A DNA stretch of 64,000 bases, from the NCBI RefSeq assembly GCF_016624945.1, contig NZ_JACVUI010000005.1, forward strand, positions 143,146 through 207,145, given 5' to 3'. The notes below the pieces were generated by a model. The model was not told the origin of the DNA. It saw only the letters and a list, made by a program, of their open reading frames with translations, and did no database searches. Within the stretch, counting starts at the first letter, position 1, and each line of letters begins with the position of its first letter. Below, piece after piece: positions 10,001-18,845 of this stretch. Position numbers and translations under genes: made by a program. This stretch comes from Acinetobacter sp. S54 (GTDB lineage: Bacteria > Pseudomonadota > Gammaproteobacteria > Pseudomonadales > Moraxellaceae).

Positions 10001-13000
10001 GCAGAACAAATTGCCATTAATGCACAAAAGCTTAACAATCGACAGGGGCAACTGATCCAGCGCGGCACAGAAAGCCCACTGACCCTTGGCATACAACAAG
10101 AACTGAATAACCAAATGGGACTGATTCAGAGCCAGACTGCGCTGAATATCAGTGCTGGGACACTGAATAATCAGGGTGGCACACTCAGTTCAGCACAGTT
10201 ACAAGATTTGAACCTACAGGTGACAGGTCTGCTGGACAATAGCCATTCAGGCAAAATCTATGCAAACCAGCATGCCAATATTCAGGCAGGTTCGGTGGAT
10301 AATAGCCATCAGGGACAAATCAATGCTCAGCAAAAACTGAATTTAACCAGCCAACAACAGATCAATAACCAGACTGGGCAAATTGTTGCCAATGCTGATA
10401 TTCAGATTCAGTCACAGGGACTGGATAACAGCGAAGGTCAAATTGGTTCGGTACAGGGCGAATTAACATTAGATGCAGGCACAGGGATACTCAGTAATCA
10501 GTCAGGTTCACTACAAGCAGCCAAAGACATTCAGATTACAGCAGGTCAATTCAAGAGTCAGTCAGGACTGATTAATGCCCAAGGTGCGATACAGGCAACG
10601 ATTAACAAAGACATTGATAACAGTTTGGGTCAAATCATTGCCAATAAAGCAGTACAGCTGAACAGTCAGGGTTTAAACAATCATCAAGGTCAGATTGGCA
10701 GTGTAGAAGACATCCTTAGCATTAATACTGGACAGGGTGTGTTAAGCAACCAGCAAGGTAAACTCCAGTCTACCCAAGACTTGACTTTAAAAGCAAAGGG
10801 TTTTGATAACCAATCAGGCTTGATTGCAACGCAGGCTCAACTGGATACGCAACAACAATGGCTGAGCAATAACAACGGTCAAATCATTTCTGGTCAAAGC
10901 CTAAATTTGAGAGGACAGGATTTTAGTAACCAAGGCGGTTTATTGCAAAGTGGACAGGATCTGAACTTTAAATTGGGTGGCAAACTGGACAACAGCCAAT
11001 CAGGTCAATTGATCAGCGCTGGAAATACCCAGATTGAGTCGAAGCAATTGGGCAATAGCCAACAGGGCTTAATCAATGCACAAGGTGATTTAAATATTAC
11101 CACTCAACAGGAGGTGAATAATGCTGCAGGGTCAATTGTGGCCAAAAATAATGTTCAACTGAACAGTCAGGGGTTAAATAACAATCAGGGTCAGATTGGA
11201 ACAGAACTTGGTGATTTAAATATTCAAACTGGACAACAGGCACTGGATAATCTTGCAGGACAGATTCAGTCTGGTAAGACTTTAGAGATTAAAACCAATA
11301 GCCTAAATAATAGTGGTGTGATAAGTGCTTTAAACACACTGGCTATTGAGAGCCAAACTAATATCAATAACGATCAGGGTCAAATTGCGTCCAACGCTCA
11401 GTTAAATATGAGCAGCAATAATTTAAGCAATCAGTCAGGCCTGATTCAGACTGGGGATAAAGCCAATCTTAACCTGACGGTGAAAGAAACCCTGAATAAT
11501 CAATCTGGACAAATCCATAGTGGTGCTGATCACCAGATCATTGCACAGCAGATCGATAACAATGGACAAGGACAAATCACGGCACAGGGTGGACTCAATA
11601 TCTACAGCCAGTCTGATATCAATAACCAAACTGGACAATTGATTGCCAATGGACAAGTGCAACTGCATGGTGAAGGCATCAATAACAACCAAGGCCAAAT
11701 TGGAAGTTTACAGGATCAGGTGATTGTTAAGGCGGGTCAGGGAGTATTCAGTAACCAGTCTGGAAATCTACAATCCAACAAAGATTTAACGGTTGACGCC
11801 AACCGCATTGATAACCAGCAAGGTCAGATCAACAGTCAAAGTAAAATTGAATTAAAAAGCCAGCAGGATATTCATAATCTGGAAGGTCTGATTGCTGGGG
11901 ATTTAGGCTTAACCCTTAACAGTCAGAGTGTGAATAATAACAAAGGTCAATTTGGTAGTGCCCAAGGTGATGTGACGATTAATGCAGAGGGTGGTGCCCT
12001 GACTAATCAGGCAGGTGTGATTTTATCAGGCAAAGCTTTATCTGTAACGGCCAATCAACTGGATAATAGCACTAAAGGTCAGATCAATAGCCAGAATACT
12101 CTAGACATCACCACCACAAAAGACATTAACAATAACAGTGGTGTAATTGCCGCCAACCAGCAACTGAAATTAAACAGCCAAGGCTTAAATAACAGTGCAG
12201 GGCAAATTGGCAGCGTTCAGGGCAATTTGCTGATCGATACAGGATCACAGCTTCTGAATAACCAACAAGGTGTGATTCAGTCAGGTAACGATTCAAGCCT
12301 TAAGGCGACAGGTGTGAATAATGCACAGGGTCAAATCAGCAGTAAAAACCAGTTGCAACTGGATAGCCGTGAAAAATTACTGAATAACCATCAAGGGACA
12401 CTGAGCGCTGAAAACATCAATATTGATTCAGGCAAACTGGACAATGATCAGGGGCTAATTCAGGCACAGCAAAGCATTCGGGTTGATACCCATCAACAGG
12501 ATTTGATTAACACGCATAGTGGTCAACAAGGTGGGATCTTAAGTCAGGGGGATATTCAGCTTAACAATATTCAAACACTGGATAACCAGCAGGGCTATCT
12601 TGCCAGTGGTAAACAACTGGATATTCAGGCGAATCAAGTGCTGAACCAGCAAGGTACGTTGCTGGCCACGGAACAACTAAATATACAGGGAACAGGACAA
12701 AATCAGTTACTGAACAACCAATCAGGACAATTACTGTCGATGGGTGGTATGACGCTGAATATAGATCGGATCAATAACACAGGTAAAGCGAGTGCCAGTG
12801 ATGCAGATAGTCATATTATGGCAGCAGGTGAGCTGAATATCACCACACAGCAACTGGATAACCAAAACACACTGAACAGTGATCCTACAGAAAAATCCAT
12901 TCAGGGTATTGATGCCAATGACTTGAATATCAACAGCAATATTTTAAATAACCAAAGTGGTGTAGTTCGTAGCAGTTCGGATCAAAAACTCAATGTTAAG

Positions 13001-16000
13001 CAGCAATTGAATAATCAGTCAGGCCAAATCAGCAGTGAAAAACAACTCACGATTCTGGGCAATCCACTCGTTATTAATAATTTGAATGGACAATTACTGG
13101 CAGGCACGGGATTTGATCTCACGGCAAAAGCTTTATCGGGTGACGGTAAAGTCTTAAGCCTAGGAAATGCAAATCTTCGCCTGCAGGAGGATTATGTCCA
13201 TAATGCCAATGCCCAGTTACAGGCCAATCAGGATTTAAGACTTAGCACACAAAGTAATATCGTGAATAATGGCAGCATAAATGCAGGCAATCGTTTAGAT
13301 TTAAGCGCCAGCAATATCACCAATAATCAAGATGGCAAAATTGAAAGCCATGAAACTCGTTTAACTGCCCAGAATAATTTAAATAATACGGGATTGATCA
13401 ATGGCGACTACACCCGTTTGCAAGCTAATATCTTAAACAACGAGGGTACAGGGCGTATTTATGGTACAGCACTGGCGATCAATGCGAATACTTTAAATAA
13501 CCGACCAAACAGTGTTGGGGTCGCTCCAGTTATTGCTTCACGTGGTGACATGCATCTGGGTGTGCAAACTTTAAATAATCTGGCGAATACGGCGGACTAT
13601 GCTAGTCAAGCCTTGATCTTTAGTGCGGGTAGCTTATATCTAGGGGGGAGCCTTGATAATAATGATCAGGCCACAGGTCAAGCGGAGGTCATTCATAACG
13701 AAAGTGCCACGATTGAGTCTCTATGCGATATGCGTCTTTCTGCAAATCAGATTAATAATATTAATCAAAATTTTGAGAGTAAGTTGGTAGAAACAGATCG
13801 CCAGGATAATCTTGAAAAATTCTATATGGGAGTTTGGAAAACATTTAATGGGGAGGTCATTAGATGGATGAACCCTAATGAAGACTGGTCCAAATATGTT
13901 TACAGTGAAATCAGGTCTGAAACAAAGGTTACTAAATCGACACCAGGTCAAATTAAGTCAGGAGGAAATTTAAGTTTAGACGGTGCACAAGTATTTAATG
14001 ATAAGAGCCAGATTTTAGCGGGTGGAACACTTTCCAATACTGGAGGAAGTATAAAAAACAATGATATTAAGGGTGTTCAACATGTGGTGGCGACTGGTCG
14101 ACAATATCTCTATGAAAATAAAAGTCATGGTAGTCATACCGATGATAACCCTTTTGAATATCGAACAGAACAAAGCATTGATTTAGTTGTGAGTCAGGCT
14201 TTAGGTAACCAGAGTTTAAATCAAAACGAGATTTCAATTACTACTGTCTCCAATAACCAGAGTGATGATAAAGCACAATCGGGTCAGATTCAGCACCAAG
14301 AAGTCAATGATTTAAAAGACAATCGTCATTCAACTCAAGTGGGGCAGGCACAAAATGCACAAGGGAAAAATTTAAATGTAGCTGATTCAACCACTACATC
14401 GAATAACACCAGCTCCCAAACAACACAGCAAAACCCACCCTCACAGCAATCCAAAAACTTAAATCTTGCTGTTGATGAACCCAATACTCAGCAACAAGGT
14501 AATAGTGCTGATCAAGCTCATGCAAAAACGGTAACAGAACAGGCAACTGCACCTGATAAAGTGGCGGATGGTACAGCCTATGAAATACGAACCCTCACTT
14601 CAACAGAAGTAAGGGTCCCGAATAGTGCTTTGTATAAAGTCAATGCAGACAGTAAGGCGGGGTATCTGGTTGAAACGGATCCAAGTTTTACCCACTATAG
14701 AAACTGGTTATCGTCGGATTATATGCTAGATGCTTTGGGTCTTGACCCTGCTTTACAGCAAAAAAGACTGGGTGATGGCTTTTATGAACAACGTATGGTG
14801 CAAGATCAGATTGCCAACCTGACAGGTTATCGCTTTCTTGAAGGCTATACCAGTGATGATGAGCAATACAAAGCATTAATGAACAATGGGGTAACCTTTG
14901 CCAAACTGTATGGTTTACGACCTGGTATTGCTTTAACTGCCCAACAGGCTGCACAGCTTACCAGTGACATTGTCTGGATGGTTGAACAGACGGTGATCCT
15001 GCCAAATGGAATGACCACCAAAGCATTGGTGCCTCAAATTTATGTTAAGGCCAGAGTGGGTGACCTAAAAGGCGATGGTACTTTACTCTCAGGCAATAGT
15101 GTTAACTTGAAGCTAGATGGTGACTTGATCAATGGTGCCACGATTGCAGGCCGTGAAGCCGTCCAGATTACCGCGGATAATGTACAAAATTTAAATGGAC
15201 GAATTCAGGGCAATCAGGTTGCGATTGAAACCAAACAAGACTTGAATAATGCCGGTGGAAAAATTAGTGCCAAAGATGCCATGGCATTGAAAGTCGGGGG
15301 GAACCTAAATCTTGAAACGACGACTCGAACATCTGAATCCAAAGTTGGCAACTTCAGTTCAAGTATTACCAATGTTGATCGTGTTGCAGGTATTTATGTT
15401 GGTCAGGGTAGCCAGAACAAGCTAGATCCGAATCAAGCATCATTGGTGATGGATGTTGCGGGCAATACCATCTTAAAAGGTGCGCAAATCAACAACAGCA
15501 ATGGCGCCACTTTATTAAATACAGCGGGTAATGTCGACATTGGTACGGTGACTATAGGCAAGCAGGAAAAACTGAGCATTAATGATAAAAACGGTTATCA
15601 ACTGAAGCAACAGCAGGATATAGGCAGTCAAATTAGTAGTGCAGGTTCATTGGCTATTACTGGGCAAAATATTTTAGGCAAAGCCGTGAATTTAAATAGC
15701 CAGCAGGGCAATATACAATTGTCTGCCCAAAAAGATATTGTGTTGGACAATGGCTTAAATCAAAGTTCTGTTTCTAGTCAATCTGAATCAAAAGGTTCAT
15801 TTGGCAGTAAAAAATCCTCAACCTACGATGCGAGCAGCAGCACATCAATTGCAACTCAGATGAAAGCTGGACAGGACATTATTCTGAACAGCGCACAGGG
15901 TAATATTACTGCAACTCACTTAAAGGCTGAAGCGGGTAATAACATCCAGATACAGGCCCAACAAGGCAATGTGACACTTTTATCTGCCATTGATGACAAG

Positions 16001-17617
16001 CGAGAAAGCTCGACTTCCTCGAAAAAAGGCGTTGCCACCTATAATAACCGACAATCAGGTTATATTGATCAGGACGTGGCTCAGACCACCCTTAAAGCAG
16101 GTAATACTGTTGATATCAATGCCGCTAAAAATATAGAACTACAAGCCAATGACGTAAAGTCCGGTAACAGCATCTATGTGGGTAATACTCTCATGCAACG
16201 TCAAGCCGATGGAACATTGAAATCGGCTGATGGCTCATTGATGCCGGAGAACGTCACATTGTCTACACTTGCCACCAAAGATGAACAATGGGATGAACAA
16301 CAAAAGGGTTATCGTGGCATTGCCAAAGAACTGATTAAAGGATTAGCGATCGGTGCAGTCGGCATTGGATTGGATGACCCCGTCAAGATTGGAGAAAGTA
16401 AAGGAGAACGGAGCGAACAAACCTTACAGCAAGGCACCTCACTTCAAGCAAATAATATTGCGGTGGGTTCAATTGGACAAACCACACTTACCAGTAGTGA
16501 TCTGAGTGCCACAAATATTAGTTTATCGGGTCAGAAAGTCATACTGAATGCAGCAGAAGAACAAAGCAAACACAGCAGCAGTCAGGGCGAAGAAACCATA
16601 CAAGGACTTGGAGTTAAACTCAATAATGACAGCCTGCGTTTAGGTGGATTCAAAACCCAAGACACGACACAAAGTACCACCACGACTATCACCACGCATA
16701 AAGCAGGACAAATTAATACTGAGAACCTGAACATACAGGGTGTAGAAGGCATTGATATCCTTGGTCAAAATGTCAAAGCCACAGGTGATACCGTACTGGA
16801 TCACGGACGCGGTGAACTCAACATCGGTGGTTATGAAAACAAAACCGTGACCGAAGACAAGACGCACACCGAAACAGTGACGAGTGAAGTTGGGGTGCGT
16901 AATGCCTACGTCGATGCCGCACTGGCAGTCAAAGCCCTAGCAGATGCGACCAAAGGTTTAAGTAATGCCAAAAAAGATTATAGCCAAGCCCAAAAAGACT
17001 ATGCAGCAGGTAAAATTACCAAGGATGCTCTGGACGATAGTAAGACTAATTTGGCAATGGCCACCACTAATGTCGCCACAGCAGAAATCGCGGTTGCGGC
17101 CTCGGCTGCTGCTGCGGTTGCAGCGGCATCGACCAGTTATGGCACAGGCTTTACCATTGGTGCCAATGGCGAGCGAATAGAAACTACTACAGCAACCACA
17201 ACCACGGAAGGCCAATGGCAAGGAAGTACGCTTGACCTCAATAATCTAACCTTAAAATCAGAAGGACAAAATGCCAATATCCAAGGGAGCCGCTTAACCG
17301 CAACAGGTACCACCAGCTTTGAGGGTACCCAAGACCTGAATATCACCGCAGGAACTGAACATAACAGCCAAAGCAGTAATAGCAAAACCAATAGCCAGAG
17401 CGTGAGTTATACCTATAACGGTGGTGGCAGTGCATCGATTGGTAAACAAACCAGCACATCAGAAAGCAATAGCCTGAGTCACGTCAACAGCGAAGTGAAC
17501 CTGAGCAAAACCGAAGGTCGCTTAAGCAGCCTGAATATTAAAGGCGGCGAAGTGAGCATACAAGATCGGGGCAACTTAACCCACAAACAGGACAGTTCGA
17601 TCCAAACCTATTACTAG
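7016..17617 (+). CDS. cdiA: CdiA-like giant filamentous-haemagglutinin exoprotein, frame ends before the toxin module
   Basis: A 3,533-residue contact-dependent inhibition exoprotein. An extended signal peptide (about 1-87; MNKNRYRIIF start, hydrophobic core AVISVLGASIYTL) leads into the TPS domain (about 88-330) with IANPSGLVCDGCGV near residue 197. Filamentous-haemagglutinin repeats of the LNNQSGQI type run from about 345 to 2250. A Gln/Thr/Ser-rich region follows, then a conserved globular segment around 2520-2680 containing YRNWLSSDYML. A second repeat block reaches about 3500 and includes an Ala-rich helical insert near 3310-3380. The frame stops with SSIQTYY. The +2 frame continues with the usual TGQFDPNLL...TAAIGAVVGG sequence and VENN motif, so the toxin is now out of frame. 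The protein is probably a secreted adhesive stalk without a toxin. Confidence 0.88.
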   Translation: MNKNRYRIIFSQTRGMFIAVAEIVKSKTKQAGQSQAGGDANGENSGNDSNSTGQNAHHFKKLKLLNFAVISVLGASIYTLPLHILADSQIIADKAAPTSQQPTILSSSNGVMQVNIQTPSAGGVSRNTYSQFDVGQEGAILNNARNNTQTQLGGWVQGNPWLAKGEANIILNEVNSSNPSQLKGYIEVAGKQAQVVIANPSGLVCDGCGVINADRFTLTTGQAVMNQGYLESFRVREGQITIQGKGLNGSLTPFTDVYARALQVNAGLYANELKTVLGQNDINIQDPSAPKIAKVATRGTAIPQPNFALDVGQLGGMYAGKIFLIGTEQGVGARNAGSINSTQSTLTLNANGDLINTGNMIANKDQLQLNAQSIKNTGNISSAASQVTVQSQNLDNSGLISSADEFHLTQQNQLSNSGTLNAARLVIDAGRLSNSGSLEQTGAQALDLTAGSMSNAGGKIGLAKTSTSSTAPGNTGGNTGNGTGETGSEGSGAPQPSNPAQDGGSIVIAIDPATPTVPKTYDTGYIHVQELLNNDQGAIVARGGIDLDSSNGLNNQSGMLNLGAIKVQGDSFNNDQGQLTVQQADIQTQILSNQSGQLAANKSLKIKTETTNNQKGHIQAVEQLDLDVVKSLNNREGQIASGHQLNVQAAQVNNQSGLLYSGQQGINLSVEKDLDNTSGTIQAKTQLNINSQSLNNASGAILAQNIQQQHDTVNNTQGNIVSEQNLRSIVSQFDNNEGQIQAQQIELTHQQLNNSGSIYADQDLSIIGQNLQNTGSIAAGQNVQLDSQNLQHQQSGLIAAGLDRQGKLGNGGHLEINADQAALHGQSFAGQDLIVQAQQQIDASQGQLQAKNIEINSQAGNISTRAATVIADQLNINSHDLIDNQQGTLSAKDLILNASRLDNTEGHLLHTSTDRLDLNFSQSLNNQSGEIRSNAAQLHLNTAVLNNTAGQLIHAGTGQFNIQTDQLQGNQGQILSNGQLQLTGRQLDLSQGITSAEQIAINAQKLNNRQGQLIQRGTESPLTLGIQQELNNQMGLIQSQTALNISAGTLNNQGGTLSSAQLQDLNLQVTGLLDNSHSGKIYANQHANIQAGSVDNSHQGQINAQQKLNLTSQQQINNQTGQIVANADIQIQSQGLDNSEGQIGSVQGELTLDAGTGILSNQSGSLQAAKDIQITAGQFKSQSGLINAQGAIQATINKDIDNSLGQIIANKAVQLNSQGLNNHQGQIGSVEDILSINTGQGVLSNQQGKLQSTQDLTLKAKGFDNQSGLIATQAQLDTQQQWLSNNNGQIISGQSLNLRGQDFSNQGGLLQSGQDLNFKLGGKLDNSQSGQLISAGNTQIESKQLGNSQQGLINAQGDLNITTQQEVNNAAGSIVAKNNVQLNSQGLNNNQGQIGTELGDLNIQTGQQALDNLAGQIQSGKTLEIKTNSLNNSGVISALNTLAIESQTNINNDQGQIASNAQLNMSSNNLSNQSGLIQTGDKANLNLTVKETLNNQSGQIHSGADHQIIAQQIDNNGQGQITAQGGLNIYSQSDINNQTGQLIANGQVQLHGEGINNNQGQIGSLQDQVIVKAGQGVFSNQSGNLQSNKDLTVDANRIDNQQGQINSQSKIELKSQQDIHNLEGLIAGDLGLTLNSQSVNNNKGQFGSAQGDVTINAEGGALTNQAGVILSGKALSVTANQLDNSTKGQINSQNTLDITTTKDINNNSGVIAANQQLKLNSQGLNNSAGQIGSVQGNLLIDTGSQLLNNQQGVIQSGNDSSLKATGVNNAQGQISSKNQLQLDSREKLLNNHQGTLSAENINIDSGKLDNDQGLIQAQQSIRVDTHQQDLINTHSGQQGGILSQGDIQLNNIQTLDNQQGYLASGKQLDIQANQVLNQQGTLLATEQLNIQGTGQNQLLNNQSGQLLSMGGMTLNIDRINNTGKASASDADSHIMAAGELNITTQQLDNQNTLNSDPTEKSIQGIDANDLNINSNILNNQSGVVRSSSDQKLNVKQQLNNQSGQISSEKQLTILGNPLVINNLNGQLLAGTGFDLTAKALSGDGKVLSLGNANLRLQEDYVHNANAQLQANQDLRLSTQSNIVNNGSINAGNRLDLSASNITNNQDGKIESHETRLTAQNNLNNTGLINGDYTRLQANILNNEGTGRIYGTALAINANTLNNRPNSVGVAPVIASRGDMHLGVQTLNNLANTADYASQALIFSAGSLYLGGSLDNNDQATGQAEVIHNESATIESLCDMRLSANQINNINQNFESKLVETDRQDNLEKFYMGVWKTFNGEVIRWMNPNEDWSKYVYSEIRSETKVTKSTPGQIKSGGNLSLDGAQVFNDKSQILAGGTLSNTGGSIKNNDIKGVQHVVATGRQYLYENKSHGSHTDDNPFEYRTEQSIDLVVSQALGNQSLNQNEISITTVSNNQSDDKAQSGQIQHQEVNDLKDNRHSTQVGQAQNAQGKNLNVADSTTTSNNTSSQTTQQNPPSQQSKNLNLAVDEPNTQQQGNSADQAHAKTVTEQATAPDKVADGTAYEIRTLTSTEVRVPNSALYKVNADSKAGYLVETDPSFTHYRNWLSSDYMLDALGLDPALQQKRLGDGFYEQRMVQDQIANLTGYRFLEGYTSDDEQYKALMNNGVTFAKLYGLRPGIALTAQQAAQLTSDIVWMVEQTVILPNGMTTKALVPQIYVKARVGDLKGDGTLLSGNSVNLKLDGDLINGATIAGREAVQITADNVQNLNGRIQGNQVAIETKQDLNNAGGKISAKDAMALKVGGNLNLETTTRTSESKVGNFSSSITNVDRVAGIYVGQGSQNKLDPNQASLVMDVAGNTILKGAQINNSNGATLLNTAGNVDIGTVTIGKQEKLSINDKNGYQLKQQQDIGSQISSAGSLAITGQNILGKAVNLNSQQGNIQLSAQKDIVLDNGLNQSSVSSQSESKGSFGSKKSSTYDASSSTSIATQMKAGQDIILNSAQGNITATHLKAEAGNNIQIQAQQGNVTLLSAIDDKRESSTSSKKGVATYNNRQSGYIDQDVAQTTLKAGNTVDINAAKNIELQANDVKSGNSIYVGNTLMQRQADGTLKSADGSLMPENVTLSTLATKDEQWDEQQKGYRGIAKELIKGLAIGAVGIGLDDPVKIGESKGERSEQTLQQGTSLQANNIAVGSIGQTTLTSSDLSATNISLSGQKVILNAAEEQSKHSSSQGEETIQGLGVKLNNDSLRLGGFKTQDTTQSTTTTITTHKAGQINTENLNIQGVEGIDILGQNVKATGDTVLDHGRGELNIGGYENKTVTEDKTHTETVTSEVGVRNAYVDAALAVKALADATKGLSNAKKDYSQAQKDYAAGKITKDALDDSKTNLAMATTNVATAEIAVAASAAAAVAAASTSYGTGFTIGANGERIETTTATTTTEGQWQGSTLDLNNLTLKSEGQNANIQGSRLTATGTTSFEGTQDLNITAGTEHNSQSSNSKTNSQSVSYTYNGGGSASIGKQTSTSESNSLSHVNSEVNLSKTEGRLSSLNIKGGEVSIQDRGNLTHKQDSSIQTYY
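10436..12454 (+). repeat. 84-residue higher-order repeat modules inside cdiA
   Basis: The tag GQIGS (or a close variant) recurs at residues 1141, 1225, 1392, 1560, 1644 and 1729, at bases 10436, 10688, 11189, 11693, 11945 and 12200. Spacings are 84, 167, 168, 84 and 85 residues. An 84-residue unit therefore overlies the short FHA repeat; two positions are filled by a different module lacking the tag. Confidence 0.75.
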
Positions 17618-17643
17618 AAGATGCAAAGACCCAAATCCGAGAT

Positions 17644-18402
17644 TTGACCGCAGCGATAGGCGCAGTGGTTGGAGGCACGGTAGGAGATTCAGCTTTTAAT
17701 GCACAATTGGCTAGTGTGGTTGGGCAGAATGCGGTGGAGAATAATGAGTTATTATTACAAGCCAAATTTGCAATAAAGCATCCCCAAATTGCTTATCAGA
17801 TAGGTTCAGTAGATCCAAACCCTGCAAGTATATTAAATCCAAACATATCTACTATCGCTTCAACCTATCAATTAAACTTATTAAACCCAGCAGAGCTATT
17901 CAAATTAGGATATACAAAAGATGAAGTTGTATTTGAAGGTAGTATGGGTAATGCCTTACGTCATACTCTATGGCAAGCAATGATTACCAAAGAGTTTGGT
18001 AAAAATATTGCTATTGAGGTTGGTAATGCGCATGAAAGTTACGAGGGAACAAATTACAATCAGAAATCGGGTTTAACTTTAAACAAAGCTGATGAGTTAA
18101 TTGATCAATTAAATAATCAAATTGGACGGAATTTAAGTTCTACCTCATTAAGTAATTCTGATTTAGCAAAAAAAGTATTGGATACTTATACTAGTGAAGG
18201 CTTATATCAAGCTATAAAAGATGAAAATGGAACATATAGTGTCCAGAAGGTTAAATTGAATAATCAATTATATGAGCTAGCTAAAAGTAAGTTAAATACT
18301 TTAGATCAAACAGGCGCTGGGATTGAGATACAAAATCAACGTGAAACACGTCAAAAGGTAAAAAGTAATAGTACTGCAATTTTTATGGGGATTAAACAAT
18401 GA
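17644..18402 (+). CDS. CdiA C-terminal toxin module with VENN pre-toxin motif, detached from cdiA by frame
   Basis: The open frame runs from 17542 and reads through TGQFDPNLL and KTQIRDLTAAIGAVVGG into the VENN motif (residues 31-34 from the TTG at 17644). VENN marks the border where CDI toxins are exchanged. Past it lies a roughly 215-residue toxin domain of unknown activity with NALRHTLWQA (R106, H107, W110) and GNAHE (H130, E131). Some polymorphic-toxin C-termini, possibly of the DUF6973 type, share this pattern; that is from memory. There is no good start: the first in-frame ATG is at 17944, inside the toxin, and TTG 17644 has no clear ribosome-binding site. The module probably depended on fusion to cdiA and is now orphaned. 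Its stop overlaps the start of the next gene. Confidence 0.7.
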   Translation: MTAAIGAVVGGTVGDSAFNAQLASVVGQNAVENNELLLQAKFAIKHPQIAYQIGSVDPNPASILNPNISTIASTYQLNLLNPAELFKLGYTKDEVVFEGSMGNALRHTLWQAMITKEFGKNIAIEVGNAHESYEGTNYNQKSGLTLNKADELIDQLNNQIGRNLSSTSLSNSDLAKKVLDTYTSEGLYQAIKDENGTYSVQKVKLNNQLYELAKSKLNTLDQTGAGIEIQNQRETRQKVKSNSTAIFMGIKQ

Positions 18403-18812
18403 AAAAAGTTCTCCAAATTATTTTAATCATGATTGTTTTAACTATTATATATTACTTGTTTCTACAGAAAAGATTTGATAGTGACTTACTCATGAAAGAT
18501 AACTCAACAATAATAAAGTTATCAAATTTGACTAATTTTAGCTGGGATTATGCTCTAATATCTCTTTCAAATGAAGATTTTGAGAAAATTACATTTTACA
18601 AAAATGGTGCTAAGTTATATAAGGATGGGTTTAAAGTGGATTATGAAGGTGAAGTTAAATCTCAGTATTTATTTGCAAAGGAGGGGGGGGCTAATTACTA
18701 CAAATGTCAAAATTTTGCCTCAATAAAGCTAAAAAGGATAGAAAGATTTAAAGATCAAAATCGTATATTTTATATTTATGAACCTCTAGATTGTATTCCA
18801 GTATACAGATAG
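18399..18812 (+). CDS. cdiI: Candidate CDI immunity protein, membrane-anchored
   Basis: The ATG overlaps the toxin stop in an ATGA junction, the arrangement expected of a toxin-immunity pair. The 137-residue protein has one N-terminal membrane helix (about residues 5-23, ILIMIVLTIIYYLFL) followed by about 110 polar residues, so the bulk probably faces the periplasm. That suggests protection against a toxin acting at or outside the inner membrane. I recognise no family. Base composition is very AT-rich compared with the cdiA stalk, in keeping with acquisition as a module. A run of eight G at 18683-18690 encodes part of KEGGAN and could make the frame unstable. Confidence 0.65.
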   Translation: MKKVLQIILIMIVLTIIYYLFLQKRFDSDLLMKDNSTIIKLSNLTNFSWDYALISLSNEDFEKITFYKNGAKLYKDGFKVDYEGEVKSQYLFAKEGGANYYKCQNFASIKLKRIERFKDQNRIFYIYEPLDCIPVYR

Positions 18813-18845
18813 GACGAATCCGAATAAAAAAACAGCAAATTCTAA

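Noticed and set aside
8100..13700. Dense short repeats resembling a CRISPR array or satellite DNA
   Set aside because: They lie in one long open frame and encode degenerate LNNQSGQI-type protein repeats; spacing and sequence vary too much for CRISPR.
13721..17391. Several long antisense frames opposite cdiA
   Set aside because: They mirror the composition of the cdiA codons and have no ribosome-binding sites or recognisable domains.
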